Origin: Ailanthus altissimus
Taxonomy: Eukaryota; Streptophyta; Magnoliopsida; Sapindales; Simaroubaceae
Length of the DNA stretch: 64,000 bases
NCBI GenBank assembly: GCA_946807835.1
Contig: OX327697.1
Coordinates: 22,330,001 to 22,394,000, forward strand
Reading direction: 5' to 3'
Both the position numbers and the translations under genes were made by a program. The notes beneath the pieces were generated by a model. That model saw only the letters and a list, made by a program, of their open reading frames with translations. It was not told the DNA's origin and made no database searches. Shown piece by piece: positions 49,991-62,182 of this stretch. Within the stretch, counting starts at the first letter, position 1, and every line of letters begins with the position of its first letter.

Positions 49991-51157
49991 TCCTGCAAAA
50001 CAGCAAATAGCAAATAGATGGCTTGAAAAAACCATTTATATACCAATGGGTAGTGGCAAAGATAAAAGTTTTAGACAATTACGGATATTAGAATTTTTTT
50101 CTGTGGGGATTATTAAAGGTAAAAGTTTTACATGTGCTACCTATGAGATTGTTGTGCATCAATATTAATTATATTTCATTTTAATTATTTTAACAATTCA
50201 AATGTATTTTTTTTCAATTATTTAGATCTATTTATTTATTTACATGAAATTAAATCTATTTCTCCTTACTTTGATGTGAGTGAAATTTGAGCTCTATACC
50301 TCTTAGTTTCATTCAGAAGACTTTACTAATTAAACTAATTAACACCCACATTTTATTATTTAGATTAAATTAGCCTAAGCACAATCAATTAAGGGTTGTT
50401 CCATCTTTTTTCTCACTAATTTAATGAATACTTGAGTGTTATGGAGTAAGAAGTACTCAAATTTATGATTAATGTTCAATATTTGTGCGTTTGAAAAGTA
50501 TTAGCATTAGTGGTGATCATGTCAGTAGCTGCTTTAAACCAATTAAATTTTAAGTAAAGAAAAAGAGAAACCGAGCATTTAAGTAAAGATTGGAAAATTT
50601 TCCAAACAAACTACATAGGAAAAAAAAAACCATTTACCATCTATAGAATTCATAATTACCACTTTCCCCTATGTTTTTGAAAAACCTAAAACTTTGCTAT
50701 AATAAAAAAAATTTCGTTAGATGAGTACTTTAATGTTCTTTAATTATATTTCCTTTATGTGACAAAAGGACATTAAAAGGTAAAGAAATGAGGTCTATTA
50801 TTCATTTTCTCAACAAAGAGTACCTGGGTTCAAATTTCATCAAGTCAAATTTAAATTAACAAATAAGATATATTTTAGATTAAAAAAAGCTTTTTAGCTA
50901 TAATCAAGGAGATGATAAAAGGGGGTTTTGATTTTTAAAAATTTAAGGGAGAAAGTGATAATTATTCAATTTTATAAGGATATAAATGGTATCCTAAGAA
51001 CAAAACAAATAACTTCAGTGTCATTCAAGAAAGCTTTTTGCCTGTCGAAATAATATTAGTCCCTACACAAAAATAAGATTTACACTGGAATCAACTTAGT
51101 TAATAGAAGTTTGTTCCCAAGAATTAGGAGAGTATTATAATTAAAAAGAAAAAAAAA
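49991..51157. other. AT-rich intergenic DNA
   Basis: No gene seen; probably decayed repeats. Confidence 0.5.
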
Positions 51158-51513
51158 GGGAAATTATTCAAGTTGACCACATTTTTTTATTGAAAATTTT
51201 ATTTGACTAAAGTCAAAATCTTTAGAATTTTTTTTTAAGTTGACCATTAAGTTAGTATAAATTTTTTTTGGGACCAAAATCAAATATTTTAAATTTTATT
51301 AATCAAATAGATGTTACGTTGATTATTTTATCCTTATTATAATTTTAATAATTTTTTAATTAATTATAAAAAAGATTATTTATAATGACAATAATAATTT
51401 TAAATATATATAATTAAATAATATAAATTATTTAATATTTTATAAATGAATTAAAAATAATTAATATAAAAATAAGTGAAAATTAAACACATAAAAGAAA
51501 AAAATACTTGTTG

Positions 51514-51716
51514 GGCGCGCGCCCAAGTATGTGCTCAGTGAGCATTTTGTTCGCTGGGCGCATCGCTTAACGCGCACCTAACGAGCATTTTGCTCGTTAG
51601 GCGCATCGCTTAGCGCGCGCTCAACGAGCATTTTGTTCGCCGGGCGTATGCCAAGCGATGCGCCTAGCAACTGGGTAAAGGCATTGGGCGTGCGCTCAGT
51701 GCTCAGCAAAGCTTGG
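51514..51716. repeat. GC-rich hairpin island 1
   Basis: Repeats of GGGCGCATCGCTT and AACGAGCATTTTG words. A perfect 10-bp stem CCTAACGAGC (51577-51586) pairs with 51592-51601 across an ATTTT loop. Confidence 0.9.
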
Positions 51717-52130
51717 TTTTTATTTATTTATTAATTTAAATTAATTATATTTTAATTATTATATTAAAAATAATAATTAATTAATTAATTTTTATTAATT
51801 TATAATATTAAAATATAACTTTTTATTAAAATAATTAATTTAACTTTTTATTAAATTAATAAAAAATTATATTTTAATTTTATAATATAAATTATTTAAT
51901 AAAATAATTTTTTTATTTTTTATAAAACAATTAATTTTAACTTTTTTATTAAATTAATGAAAAATTTATAATTTAGCTATATAATATAAATTATTTAATT
52001 AAATAAATTTTTATTTTTTATAATTAATAAATTAATTATTTTTTAATACATAAATTAAATATAATTTAAAATTTTTAAATTTATTTTTCAAATAATTAAT
52101 ATAATAAAATTAAAAAAAAAAATTGGGGTG

Positions 52131-52252
52131 CATGCATGAGGGCGCACCCCACGCATGCCGGCATGCGCCCTAAGCAATTGCCCCGAGCAATTTGCTTGGG
52201 GAGGCGTGGGCGCATGCTAGGCGTGCAGCATGGCCCAAGCAAAAGCTTTGCT
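52131..52252. repeat. GC-rich island 2
   Basis: Dense short palindromes such as GCATGCCGGCATGC, and AAGCAATTGCCCCGAGCAAT with an inverse GCAATTTGCTT nearby. Confidence 0.85.
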
Positions 52253-52704
52253 TATTTTTTTAAAATTTAATTTAATTTAATTTTTATTTAAATTAATTAT
52301 TTTTAATTTATGTATTAAAAAAATAATTAATTTATTAAGTATAAAAAATAAAAAATTATTTAATTAAATAATTTATATTATATAACTAAAATATAATTTT
52401 TTTTATTAATTTAATAAAAAAGTTAAAATTAATTGTTTTATAAAAAATAAAAAGTTAGTTTATTAAATAATTTATATTATATAATTAAAATATAATTATT
52501 TATTAATTTAATAAAAATTTATATTAATTTTTTAATAAAAAATTATATTATAATAATATAAATTATTTAGTTTAATAACTTTTTATTTTTTATAAATTAA
52601 TTAAAATAAATAAAAATAATTTAATTAATTAATTATTTTCTTTTTTAATATATTAATTAAAATATAATTAATTTAAATAAAAATTAAAAAATAAATAAAA
52701 GTAA

Positions 52705-52778
52705 AGCTTGGCAAAAGCCAAGCGATGCGCCCAGCAAAATGCTCGCTGGGCGCATCGCTTGGCGTGCACCCAACAAAC
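52705..52778. repeat. GC-rich island 3
   Basis: GCTTGGCAAAAGCCAAGCGATG and GCGCCCAGCAAAATGCTCGC-type inverted words within A/T-only DNA. Confidence 0.85.
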
Positions 52779-53181
52779 ATTATTTTTTATATTTTTAATT
52801 TTTACTTATTTTTATATTAATTCATTTATAAAAAAAATTAAAGAATTTATATTTTAATTAATTTATAAAAAATAAAAACTTAATTAATTAAATAATTTAT
52901 AAAAAAAATAAAGAAGAAAAAAAGAAAATTTACTAAAACTAAAATAAAATAATTAGTAAAAAATAAAATTTTAACTTTTTTTATTAAATTAATAAAAAAA
53001 CGTTTTAATTAAATAATATAAATTATCTAATTGAATAATTATTTATTTTTAAAAATTAATTATTTTTATTAATTAATTAATTATTTTAATATTTAATTAA
53101 AAATAATTAATTTAAAAAAAAAAACAAAACAAAAGTAAGCAAAGCTTGCTGCCCAGCATGCCCTCACCACCCCCCACCCCA

Positions 53182-53413
53182 AAGCAATTTGCTTGGGGTG
53201 TTTGTTGGGCGCCTGTCTAGCAAGTATTTTACTCGCTAGGCACATTGTTAGACGTGCGCCTAATAAATATTTTGTTCGTTGGGCGCATGTCTGGGTGAAG
53301 CAATTTGCTTGGGGTGTTTGTTGGGCGCCTGTCTAGCAAGTATTTTACTCGCTAGGCACATTGTTAGACGTGCGCCTAATAAATATTTTGTTCGTTGGGC
53401 GCATGTCTGGGTG
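53182..53413 (+). repeat. 116-bp tandem duplication in GC-rich island 4
   Basis: Two virtually identical units start AAGCAATTTGCTTGGGGTGT at 53182 and 53298. The whole island runs from about 53140 to 53426 and shares CGAGCATTTTGTTCG-type words with island 1. Confidence 0.95.
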
Positions 53414-53577
53414 CGCGCCCAACGAGTTTTTTTTTAAAATTTATATTATTAATTTTTTTAAATTATTATTATATATAATTTTTTTTATAATTATTTAAAA
53501 ATTTATATTCTTAATTAATTTATATAAAAAATTAAAAGATTAAATAAGAATTTTTTTATATTTAAAATTGTAATAAG

Positions 53578-53626
53578 GGCAAATGCTTGCTGGGCGTCTG
53601 CCTGGGTGCGCGCCCAACGAGCATTT
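53578..53626. repeat. GC-rich island 5
   Basis: Short copy of the island word set (GCTGGGCGTCTGCCTGGGTG, CGCCCAACGAGCATTTT). Confidence 0.85.
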
Positions 53627-54639
53627 TTTTCTGTTTTTATAATTATTATTATTATTATTATTATAAATAATATCTTTTATAATTAATTAAAATTTTAATT
53701 ATTTAAAAATTTATGTTCTTAAGTAATTTATATAAAATAAAATAAAAGATTAAATAACATCAAAATTTTATTAAAATTATAATAAGGGTAAAATAGTAAA
53801 CGTAACGTATATTTAGTTAGTATAATTTAAAATATTTGACTTCGGTCAAAATAAAAATTCATATTAAATTAATGGTCAACTCAACGAATTTCCCAAATCT
53901 TTATGCTTTAATGACCAAAAGACATATCACTTTTCCACTTTTACCTTTATTTGTGTACTTTGTAATTTTTTTTTAATTTCTTATAATTAATTTAATCAAA
54001 AAAATATAGTTTTATAAGAATTAATATAAATTAATTATTTAAATATTATAAAATTAAAAAAATTAAAGTGCAAAGCACACCTTTGCCCTTTGTTATTTAT
54101 TATTTTAATTATTTTAATTTTATAATATAATAATATTTAAAATAATTTCAATAAAAAAATTTACTTTTCAAATTAAAAAGTTTTAAAATATAATTATATT
54201 AAAAATTAAAAAACTTAAACAAAAATTAGTAGTTTTGTTTAAAAAAATTTAAATTATTTAATTTAAAAAATGTATAAATTATAAAATTATTTAATTAAAA
54301 AATTATTTAAAAAGAGTGCTACAAGTAAACCGCTAAAGCGCATGCTTTGCCGTGGGCTTTAGCACATCGCCATGTGAAATTTTAAAATTTAAAATATAAT
54401 TATATTAATAAATTTAAAATAATTTTAATGAAAAAATAATTATTTTTTAAAAAATTAATTTATTTAATTTTTTATTTTAAAATTATTTTAAACAATTTTA
54501 TTTATTTAATCAAACAATAAAATACTATTTAAGCAAGTATAATTTAAGAAAGCATGCTGCATGCTGCACATTATTGAAAAACACACGAACTGCGTTATGT
54601 GACAATCTCTAAATTGTTAACCTTGAGTCTTAAATTTTA

Positions 54640-55440
54640 AACTTTGGGCATTGTTTAAGTTTTAGGATTTAAAGGTTCAGGGTTTAGAGTTTAAGGTTCG
54701 AGATTTAGGGTTTTAGAGTTTAGGATTTAGAGTTTAGGGGTTTAAACTGTAAACCCTGTTTGAATCATGAACCGTGAATGTGAGCCCTGAACCCTAAACA
54801 TTAAAATTTTAAATCCCTAAACTTTACCCTAAAACTTAAAACTATCAATTTTAAAACCCTAAACTCTAATCCCTCAATCTTAAAACTCTAATTGTCTACC
54901 CTAAATTCTAAATATCCACCATAAAATCCTAAACTTGAACTCTAAACTCTAAATGTTTAACCAAAATCCCAATTATCTACCCTAAACCCTTGATGTATAT
55001 CCTAAACACCTAAATCTGAACCCTAAACTCTGAATCTTGAACTGTGAATCATAAACGTTAAATGTTTACTCAAAACCCTAATTATCCACCTTAAACCCTT
55101 AATGTCTACCATAAAGCCCTAAACTTAAACCTTGAATTTTAAATTTTGAACCCTAAACCTTAAAATATAAATGCTTACCCTAAATCCTAAATTTTAAATT
55201 TAGGGTTTAAAGTTTAAAGTTTTAGGTTTTCGACTTAAAATTTAGAGTTTAGAGTAAACAATTAGGGTTTTAGGGTTCAGGACAAATCCTAAAGATTTAA
55301 AGTTTTAGGGATTTAGGGTTTAAAAAATTTAGGAGTTTAGAGTTTTATAGATCACAATTCACAGTTCAAACACCGTTTAGGTTTAAATCCCTAAACTCTT
55401 CGACTCTAAATCTTAAACTCTAACACTGAAACTCAAACAG
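54640..55440. repeat. Degenerate telomere-like repeats
   Basis: About 800 bp dense in TTTAGGG/AACCCTAAA-like heptamers. Orientation switches several times: mainly G-strand at 54650-54740, C-strand at 54780-55190, G-strand at 55195-55350, C-strand at 55365-55430. No long perfect run. Confidence 0.8.
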
Positions 55441-56143
55441 GACTCAAGGTTTAGAGTTTAAGCTCAAGATTTATAATTTGAGATTGCCACGTGATGTAGG
55501 TTGTATATTGCACAATAATGCATATCACGCAGCATGCTTGCTTAATTTACACGTGCTTAAATAGTATGTTATGGTTTTCTCAAATAAATAAATTTGTTAA
55601 AAATAAAAAATTAAATAATCTATTTTTTAAAATTTATTAATATTAATTATATTTTAAAATAAAAAATTTTAAAATTCCACATAGCACCACATGGCGTTGC
55701 ACCTGTAGTGCTTTTTTATTTTTTTAAATAAAAAACTACTTATTTTTATTTAAATTTATTAATATAATTAAAATTTTAAAATATTTAATTTAAAAAATTA
55801 AAATTAAAATTTTATTTTTATTTAAATTATTTTAAATATTATTATATTATAAAATTTAAAAATTTAAAAAAAGGGCAAAGGTGCGCTTTGCACTTTAATT
55901 ATTTTTTAAAATTTTGTAATAATTTTAATATTTAAATAATTAATTTATATTAATTCTCATAAAACTAAATTTTTTGATTAAATTAATTATAAAAAATTAA
56001 AAAAATATTTACTTTTTTACAAATTACGCACATAAGGGTAAAAATAAAAAAGTGATATGTTTTGGTCATTAAAATATAAATTTTTTGACTTTAGTCAAAT
56101 AAAATTTTCAATTAAAAAATGGGGTCAACTTAGATAATTTTCC

Positions 56144-57033
56144 AAAAAGAAATTGTTCTCTTTCATCATTGGCGCCTTTTGTTTTTCGCCCTAGAAAGTA
56201 CGAGATAAAATTAAGAAACAACAAAGAAAATAATCAGAGTAAGAAGGGAATATGCCATTTACTATCCTTGTGGTTTAGTATAGTTGCACTTCCCTATGTG
56301 ATTATTTTTAAAAAAATATCCTTTTTTTTGGGAGGAGAAAATGATACCAAATAAAATTGTAAATGAGTATTCTTAAAAATTTATTAATTTGGTCTTTGAA
56401 ATTTAGTTGAATCACTTAGTCAGTACTTATATATATTTTTAAATATCTTGGTAGTCTCTACCATTAAAAAATGAATGTCTAAAGTGTCTTGAGTGGTTCA
56501 ATAAAATTTTAAAAACTAAACTAATAATTTTTTTTATAAAATTTTAAGAGAAAATATGGTAAAAATGCTAAACTACAGTGGGTTTTGTGACAGTTTTTAA
56601 GTAAGAAAAATGACATTCAAGACAAGAGATTATCAAATACAATAATAATGTTCTCCGATGAGACTCACTAAAGAATGTTCTAAATCTTCTTGTTTGTAAG
56701 CTTTTTCTATGAATTAGGAATGGAAAAATGTGAAACAAAATAGGACTTGAAGGAACCCAAATCTTCAAAAAGATCAACTTACCATAGTTTTAATCATCGT
56801 CACTTGAAGTTTATATACAAGTGCAGGGAACCAATTATGCTATAAAATAAGGACTCCTTATCCTATAATAAAATCATAACTAATACCCCTTGCAAAAGAT
56901 ATGGAACAAGAAACTATCCCTAAATGATGTAGTCATTATGTAAAGAATATTGGTCAGGAAGAAAGTAAGAGATTTTTTAAATAAAGACTAAGTAATTCTT
57001 TTATTTCTTACAAGAAAAAAAAATTAAATCAGA
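56144..57033. other. AT-rich intergenic DNA
   Basis: No supported gene. Frames at 56169-56354 and 56568-56777 have no recognisable protein features. Confidence 0.5.
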
Positions 57034-57303
57034 ATGAGGTGGACACTGATTTGGTTTAACCAAAATTTAAATCAAACCGAATTAAAATTTTTTTGTTCAG
57101 TTCAATTTTAGGGTTTAGTTTATTTTATTTAAAATTAATAGTTTGATTTAAATAAAAAAACAGTATTTTTTTTTTAAAAAAAGAAAAATCAAATTGAACC
57201 GATCGGTTCAATTTGGTTCTAAGGGGTAGAATCGATAAGTTTCAATTTTGGTTTCTTATCAAAATCCAACCGAACCAAAACTAGTTTTGTCCAGACCTAT
57301 AAC
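57034..57303 (+). mobile_element. hAT-like MITE
   Basis: Ends AGGTGGACACTG... and ...TGTCCAGACCTAT are inverted; the interior has AAACCGAATT and GAACCGATCGGTTCAATTTG words. No coding capacity. Confidence 0.5.
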
Positions 57304-57309
57304 TCAAGA

Positions 57310-57742
57310 TTAGATAGCTAAAAAGAGACTTAAAATAAAACCTATATAAAAACTTTGGGTCTAGAGTCCTTAAGCATCAATTCCTCTCCATTATCTTTAG
57401 GTAGAAAGAGAAAGAAAGATAGAGATGTAAAGAGTGGAAGAATAGCAATTTTTAGTGAGAGAAACTATCTAAAGGGAGAAAATATTATAGAGAGAGAAAC
57501 TATCTAAAGAGAGAAAGTGAGTGAATGTGTTGGATTACTCTGTACAATTAATCCCTATAATATTTTGAGATAGAATGCAATTATGGGCTCAATTATTTAG
57601 CCTAGAAAAATAAACGTAGGTATATAAGAATTGAACCACTATAAATCTCTAGTGTTATATCTTTCTAGTTTTATTTCTTTATTGTCTGTTGTTATTTATT
57701 CTTAAATTTTAAGTCTTGGTTTGAAGAACAAATATTCAACAG
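57310..57742 (+). repeat. 5' LTR (right part) of a copia element
   Basis: Ends ATATTCAACA directly before a tRNA-Met-type primer site (GTGATATCAGAGC, 57743-57755). Contains GAGAGAAACTATCTAAAG repeated near 57455 and 57495. The left limit is unknown. Confidence 0.55.
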
Positions 57743-57755
57743 TGATATCAGAGCT

Positions 57756-59460
57756 GAATGTTTGAAGAATTAGAAGAAGACTTAAAGATAAATTATCAGT
57801 AATGATAACCACCAAGTTTGAGGTGGAGAAATTTAATAGACAAAGAGACTTTAGTCTATAATAGAAAAAGATAAAAGTCTTATTGGTGCAACATAAAATT
57901 GCTAAAGCCTTATTGGAGCTAAAGAAGGAAGAAGGAACTTCAGTAAGTGATGAGAAAATAGCAGAAATAAATGAAACCACTTTTAGCACCATTATCATGT
58001 AGTTATCTAACAACGTACTGTGGCAAATTAATGAAGATACTATAGCAAAGAGACTTTGGGGTAAGTTTAAAAGTTTGTATATTTTTAAAATTTTATCCAT
58101 CAAGATCTTTTTGAAAGAAAGGTTATTTGGCTTTCAGATGGATCTCTAAAAAAAGTTTAAAATAGAATCTTGATAAATTCAAGAGGATTTGTATAGACTT
58201 GGCAAATGCCGGTGAAGTAATTAGTAATGAAAATCAATTAGTTATTCTCTTAAACTCATTGCCAAGTTTTTAATTTGGAAGTAAAATTTACAATTAAATA
58301 TGACAGAGAAAGTCTTACTTTAAAGGATTGCTTGACTAACTTAAGATTAAGGAAACAAGAAATGAAATCTAAGAAAGAAGATCATGAGAAAACCTGTTTG
58401 TTAAAGAAAGATCAGAGAAAAAGAAGAAAGGGAAATATCAAGGAAAATTCAAGTCTAAGTTAATAAATGGTGGAAGAAAGTGCTATTTTTACAAAAAAAG
58501 GAGGGGTGCTTAAAAAGAAACTACTATGAAAGAATCAAAAAATTAAAAGAAAAGGGTTTAGATTATGCAGATATAGCAGTAGCATCAGATGGGATGATAG
58601 TTCAAATGTTCTCACTGTTTTAATAGAGAAAAATCTAAAAAATTGGTCATGGATTTTGGAAATGCTTATCATAATAATCCTAACAAGGACTAATTTAATT
58701 TATATGAAAAATATGAAAGGGGTAAGATACTAATAGAGAATAACAATTCATGCAAGGTGATTGAGATAGGCATAATTTTCATCAAAATGTATGATAGAAC
58801 AATAAAGATCCTGAAAGATGTATAATATGTTCTTGAATTGAATAAGATTTTATTATCTTTAGGAATTCTAGATGAATTAAAATACATTTGTAAAATTGAA
58901 AATAGACAACTAAGGATAAACAGGTTATGATGAAGGATACTAAGCAAACTAATATATATATTTTACAAAGAAGCACTGTCACTGGATATACATTTACTAT
59001 TACTCATATAGGGTATAATGAGACTGAGTTGTGGCATAATAGATTAAGCTACAAAAAGAAACCTGGTTTATTGTTGTTGGAAAATAAGATCTCATTGGAA
59101 ATGAAATGCTGGTTGGGCTTGAATATTATACATTGGAAAAATAATGCATGGGTAGCATCAACATCAACATTACAAGGGAAATAAAGTTCTAGAATACATC
59201 CACATTAACTTGTGGAGGACAACAAATATAGCAATATGTGGTGATAATAGATATTTTGTATCTTTGGTTGATGACTCAAGAAAAGACCTTGTAAAAGTAA
59301 ATGAATCAATAAGAACTTAGAGTAATGTGGAAGGATATCATTTTAAGGTGAAGTTATAGATCCAAACTCCTCTTAGGAATAATATACAAGCAGAACTAGA
59401 AGATAATGTACAGTTTCAAACAGATCATGAACCAACACATTAACAAATAGAGGTTTAAAA
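57756..59460 (+). pseudogene. Ty1/copia polyprotein remnant
   Basis: Gag blocks KFEVEKFNRQRDFSL, KIAEINETTFSTIIM, AKRLWGKFKSLYIF and LKERLFGFQMDL, then a Lys-rich stretch, protease-like MIVQMFSLF / VMDFGNAYH, pre-integrase ELWHNRLSYKK and integrase start YIHINLWRTTNIA / NRYFVSLVDDSRK. Ends inside integrase. Many stops. 59470-59560 follows as degenerate GAGGTCCAAGATAGAG tandem words. Confidence 0.8.
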
Positions 59461-59689
59461 TAAAGACCAAAGCTAAACAGAGACCCGAACAGAGGTCCAA
59501 GATAGAGGTTCAAGACAAAAGTTTAAGATAGAAGTCTGAGACAGAGGCTTAAGATAAAGGCCAATCGGTGATGTATGGTTACATTGTCTAGTTCAGACAT
59601 TTAAATTGGATAGATTTGTAGTTGGTGAATAACAATCTATTGGGACATATATAGACGAGCAATCCTGAATATAGTATTCATTTTCTAGC

Positions 59690-60490
59690 ATACTTTCCCC
59701 TTGAGGCTATCAACGTGTTTACAACTTCGGTATATTCTCCAAAACTATCGATAGTAACACACCCATCCTGGCCTTTTGATTTAGGATAATCATTCACAAA
59801 GTACCATTCCTTATAATAAATGAAACACTTCTTGGATCTCTTCATTAATTAGTTGCTCTTCTTCCCTTAAATAGGCAACGCTGCTCTATTCTCGGATTTA
59901 GATCTTTTTGTCAATTCTTTTGAGTTCAATGATACCTTGATATCATTCATCGTTAAGGACTCCTTACCATACAACAACGTATCCATAAAGCTCTCATAAC
60001 TCTTCGACAATGAACTTAACAGGATTATAGATTTTCCTTCATCTTCAATCTTGATGCCCAATTGCTTAAGACTTATGATGATCTTGTTGAACTCGTCAAT
60101 GTGAGCTCTCAATGAAGATCCTTCATGCATAGTTAATTGATGCAGTTTCTTCTTCACAATAAGTCTATTTGCAAGAGATTTTTTCATGAATAATATCTCG
60201 GGTCTCTTATATAGCCCTAAAGTGGTTTTTTCGTCACAAACTTCCCTTAATACTTCATCGGTCAACATTAAGATTATAGTGCTGTGAGTTTTTTTTTTCT
60301 TCTAAATTGTGTCACAATCTTTCTCCCTAGATTTTGAGGATGTCATCCATTTGTTAGTTGAGAAACTGACTTCCTCCAAGGTTAAGTTTATTAGCTCTTC
60401 CTTCACTAGTAGAGTTATAACCTTATTCCTAAAAAAATTGAAGTTATTTATCCCATTGAACTTCTTTATTTCTTGCTTGATCGTAGCCAT
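59690..60490 (-). pseudogene. Ty1/copia gag remnant
   Basis: On the minus strand a start at 60490 (MATIKQEIKKFNGINNFNFF, RNKVITLLVKEE), a frameshift near 60300, then 60268-59867 with LADEV-like LREVCDEKTTLGLYKR, LTMHEGSSLRAHIDEFNKII and SLSKSYESFMDTLLYGKESL: copia gag of the UBN2 type. Truncated after gag; it converges with the plus-strand element to its left. Confidence 0.85.
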
Positions 60491-60526
60491 GGTTTAAATA
60501 CTCTTGATGTGTACTATTGAACATTT

Positions 60527-60538
60527 GCTATGATACCA
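60527..60538 (-). promoter_or_regulatory. Primer binding site of the minus-strand copia element
   Basis: Minus strand TGGTATCATAGC, close to the initiator tRNA-Met complement, about 40 bp before the gag start. Confidence 0.75.
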
Positions 60539-60607
60539 GTTGCAGGAGGAATTGTCACTTTCCCCGTGAGATTAGGTTAAAACGAAAAATTCTAACCAAG
60601 TTCAACC

Positions 60608-61400
60608 TTAAACCCTAACATCTTTATACAGTGAAATAATCAAAATATCAAGCAAAAATAGCAAGAACGTAAAGCAGATAATAAAGAGTACAACACAATC
60701 ACTTATATGATTCGACCAATCACCTATGTCCACGGTGGATCCAAGAATCCTAACCTTTCTTATTAACTCCATAAAGAATTTACAAGAAAACATAATGAAG
60801 AATATTCAAAAGGATCTAATGTTTAGTGTACTATTACTCTTCCACGAATAATGAACACTCAAACAACAGTTGCACTTTATCGCACATAAGAACTTAGCGT
60901 TTACCTAATTCTTTTATTTCTTAGAGTATCTCTTAATACTTGATTTCAAACTAAAGGATTTACAAGGGTTTATATAGGGGTTATTTTGTGCCTACTAATT
61001 CTAATTCTAATTGGAATAAGAATTCATGTATTTTGGAAGTCCAAAACTCAGAAGTCCGAAGTCAAAATGAACTTTTTCCACTCTGACACTAGTGTGAATT
61101 CGATCCAGCACCGCAGCGCTGGCTGCTAGCACTGTGGCGCTATACTTACGGGTTTCCAACACTGCATCGCTGTAGCCCTGGTGCCGCAGCGCTGCGGCCT
61201 GAACTATTATTTCACTTTCTTATTTATATTTTATATAACTTAAATTTTTTATAACTCTCCTCTTTAATATTTTTTTATAATTTTTACCTAAATAAAATTA
61301 TTAAATTACTAAATCTCTAATAATAACTGTACTCTTCTATGGCCTAACGAAACTAACTCATAAAATGCTAACAACCCACGAAGATTATTGTAAGCACGTT
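60608..61400 (-). repeat. LTR-like region of the minus-strand copia element
   Basis: Contains TATGATTCGACCAATCACCT and TGTCCACGGTGGATCC, words typical of a common plant copia LTR type, and at 61100-61200 a CG-rich block with repeated CCGCAGCGCTG / AGCGCTGCGG inverted words. Exact ends not fixed. Confidence 0.5.
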
Positions 61401-62182
61401 TCGCTCAAAGAAATTAAAACTTGCCAAATATTTTGATTCAGGATCCTGCACCGAAAAATTAACAGAAAAATGTAATTCGAATATCAATACTATTGTGGGG
61501 TAGGCAACTAGGCACTTGTAATATTTTTATTTGTAAAGTCCATCAACAGCCCGTGGTTGTGTACACACAATGGATGAGAGGAATTTTTCAAAAAGCAGGC
61601 ACATGATAATGGTGTGTGAGAGACTGATTTATTTGTTTAATTATCTTCGTACATTAATTTGATCAAATATCAGTTTTCTTAAAAGTAATTTGATCAAATA
61701 TCAGTTATTTGTATCTAATTAATTCAACTAATAACATTTCTTAAGTGGTACAAAAATTAAAGGTTCAAATCCCATTTATATATATATATATATATATATA
61801 AGAAAAAGAGAAATTTGAATAATATTTAATTTATATAAGTAAGCCCTCTTAATCACAAAATAGAATTAGTTGTTTCAGAGCATTCCCGTATTATTTATTG
61901 CAACAATAACATTATAATAATAAAAAGCTGGTGATGATCCACAATAATTTGTTGGAAGAAATCGAAGCAAACAAGAAGTTATCTCATTAAGTCATTATTA
62001 TTATTGTTATTATTCTGTAATATTTTTACACTAAACAAATTATTCTAGCCAACTTGAGCTCCAACATAACAAATTAAGAAGAAATTACAAATAATATTTC
62101 ATCTCTGTATCTAGCACTTATTTTAAGAATATATATTATTAGATGTACAGCATCTTAACAACTATATTAATCACAATAATCT
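61401..62182. other. 3' intergenic flank of the polygalacturonase gene
   Basis: No gene. Short direct repeat TTTGATCAAATATCAGTT at about 61657 and 61688, and a TA microsatellite at 61771-61800. Confidence 0.6.

Larger units (their letters stand above)
51225..53894. mobile_element. Inner Mutator-like element with GC-rich islands
   Basis: Terminal inverted repeats of ~110 bp (AAGTTGACCATTAAGTTAGT on the left; the inverse at 53764-53880) and an exact 9-bp target duplication AAATCTTTA at 51216-51224 and 53895-53903, the length typical of Mutator-like elements. The body is >80% A/T except for five GC-rich islands. No coding frame, so non-autonomous. Confidence 0.82.
51158..56143. mobile_element. 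Outer Mutator-like element with long inverted arms
   Basis: The left end GGGAAATTATTCAAGTTGACC and the right end (inverse GGAAAATTATCTAAGTTGACC) are inverted repeats. Once the inner element (51225-53894) is set aside, the left arm (51158-51224 plus 53904-54640) pairs with 55440-56143 over about 700 bp. The centre (54640-55440) is degenerate telomere-like sequence. No transposase. A-rich flanks on both sides prevent an unambiguous target duplication. Confidence 0.75.

Noticed and set aside
54640..55440. True telomere or recent interstitial telomere array
   Set aside because: No long perfect heptamer runs, and orientation switches several times within a mobile element.
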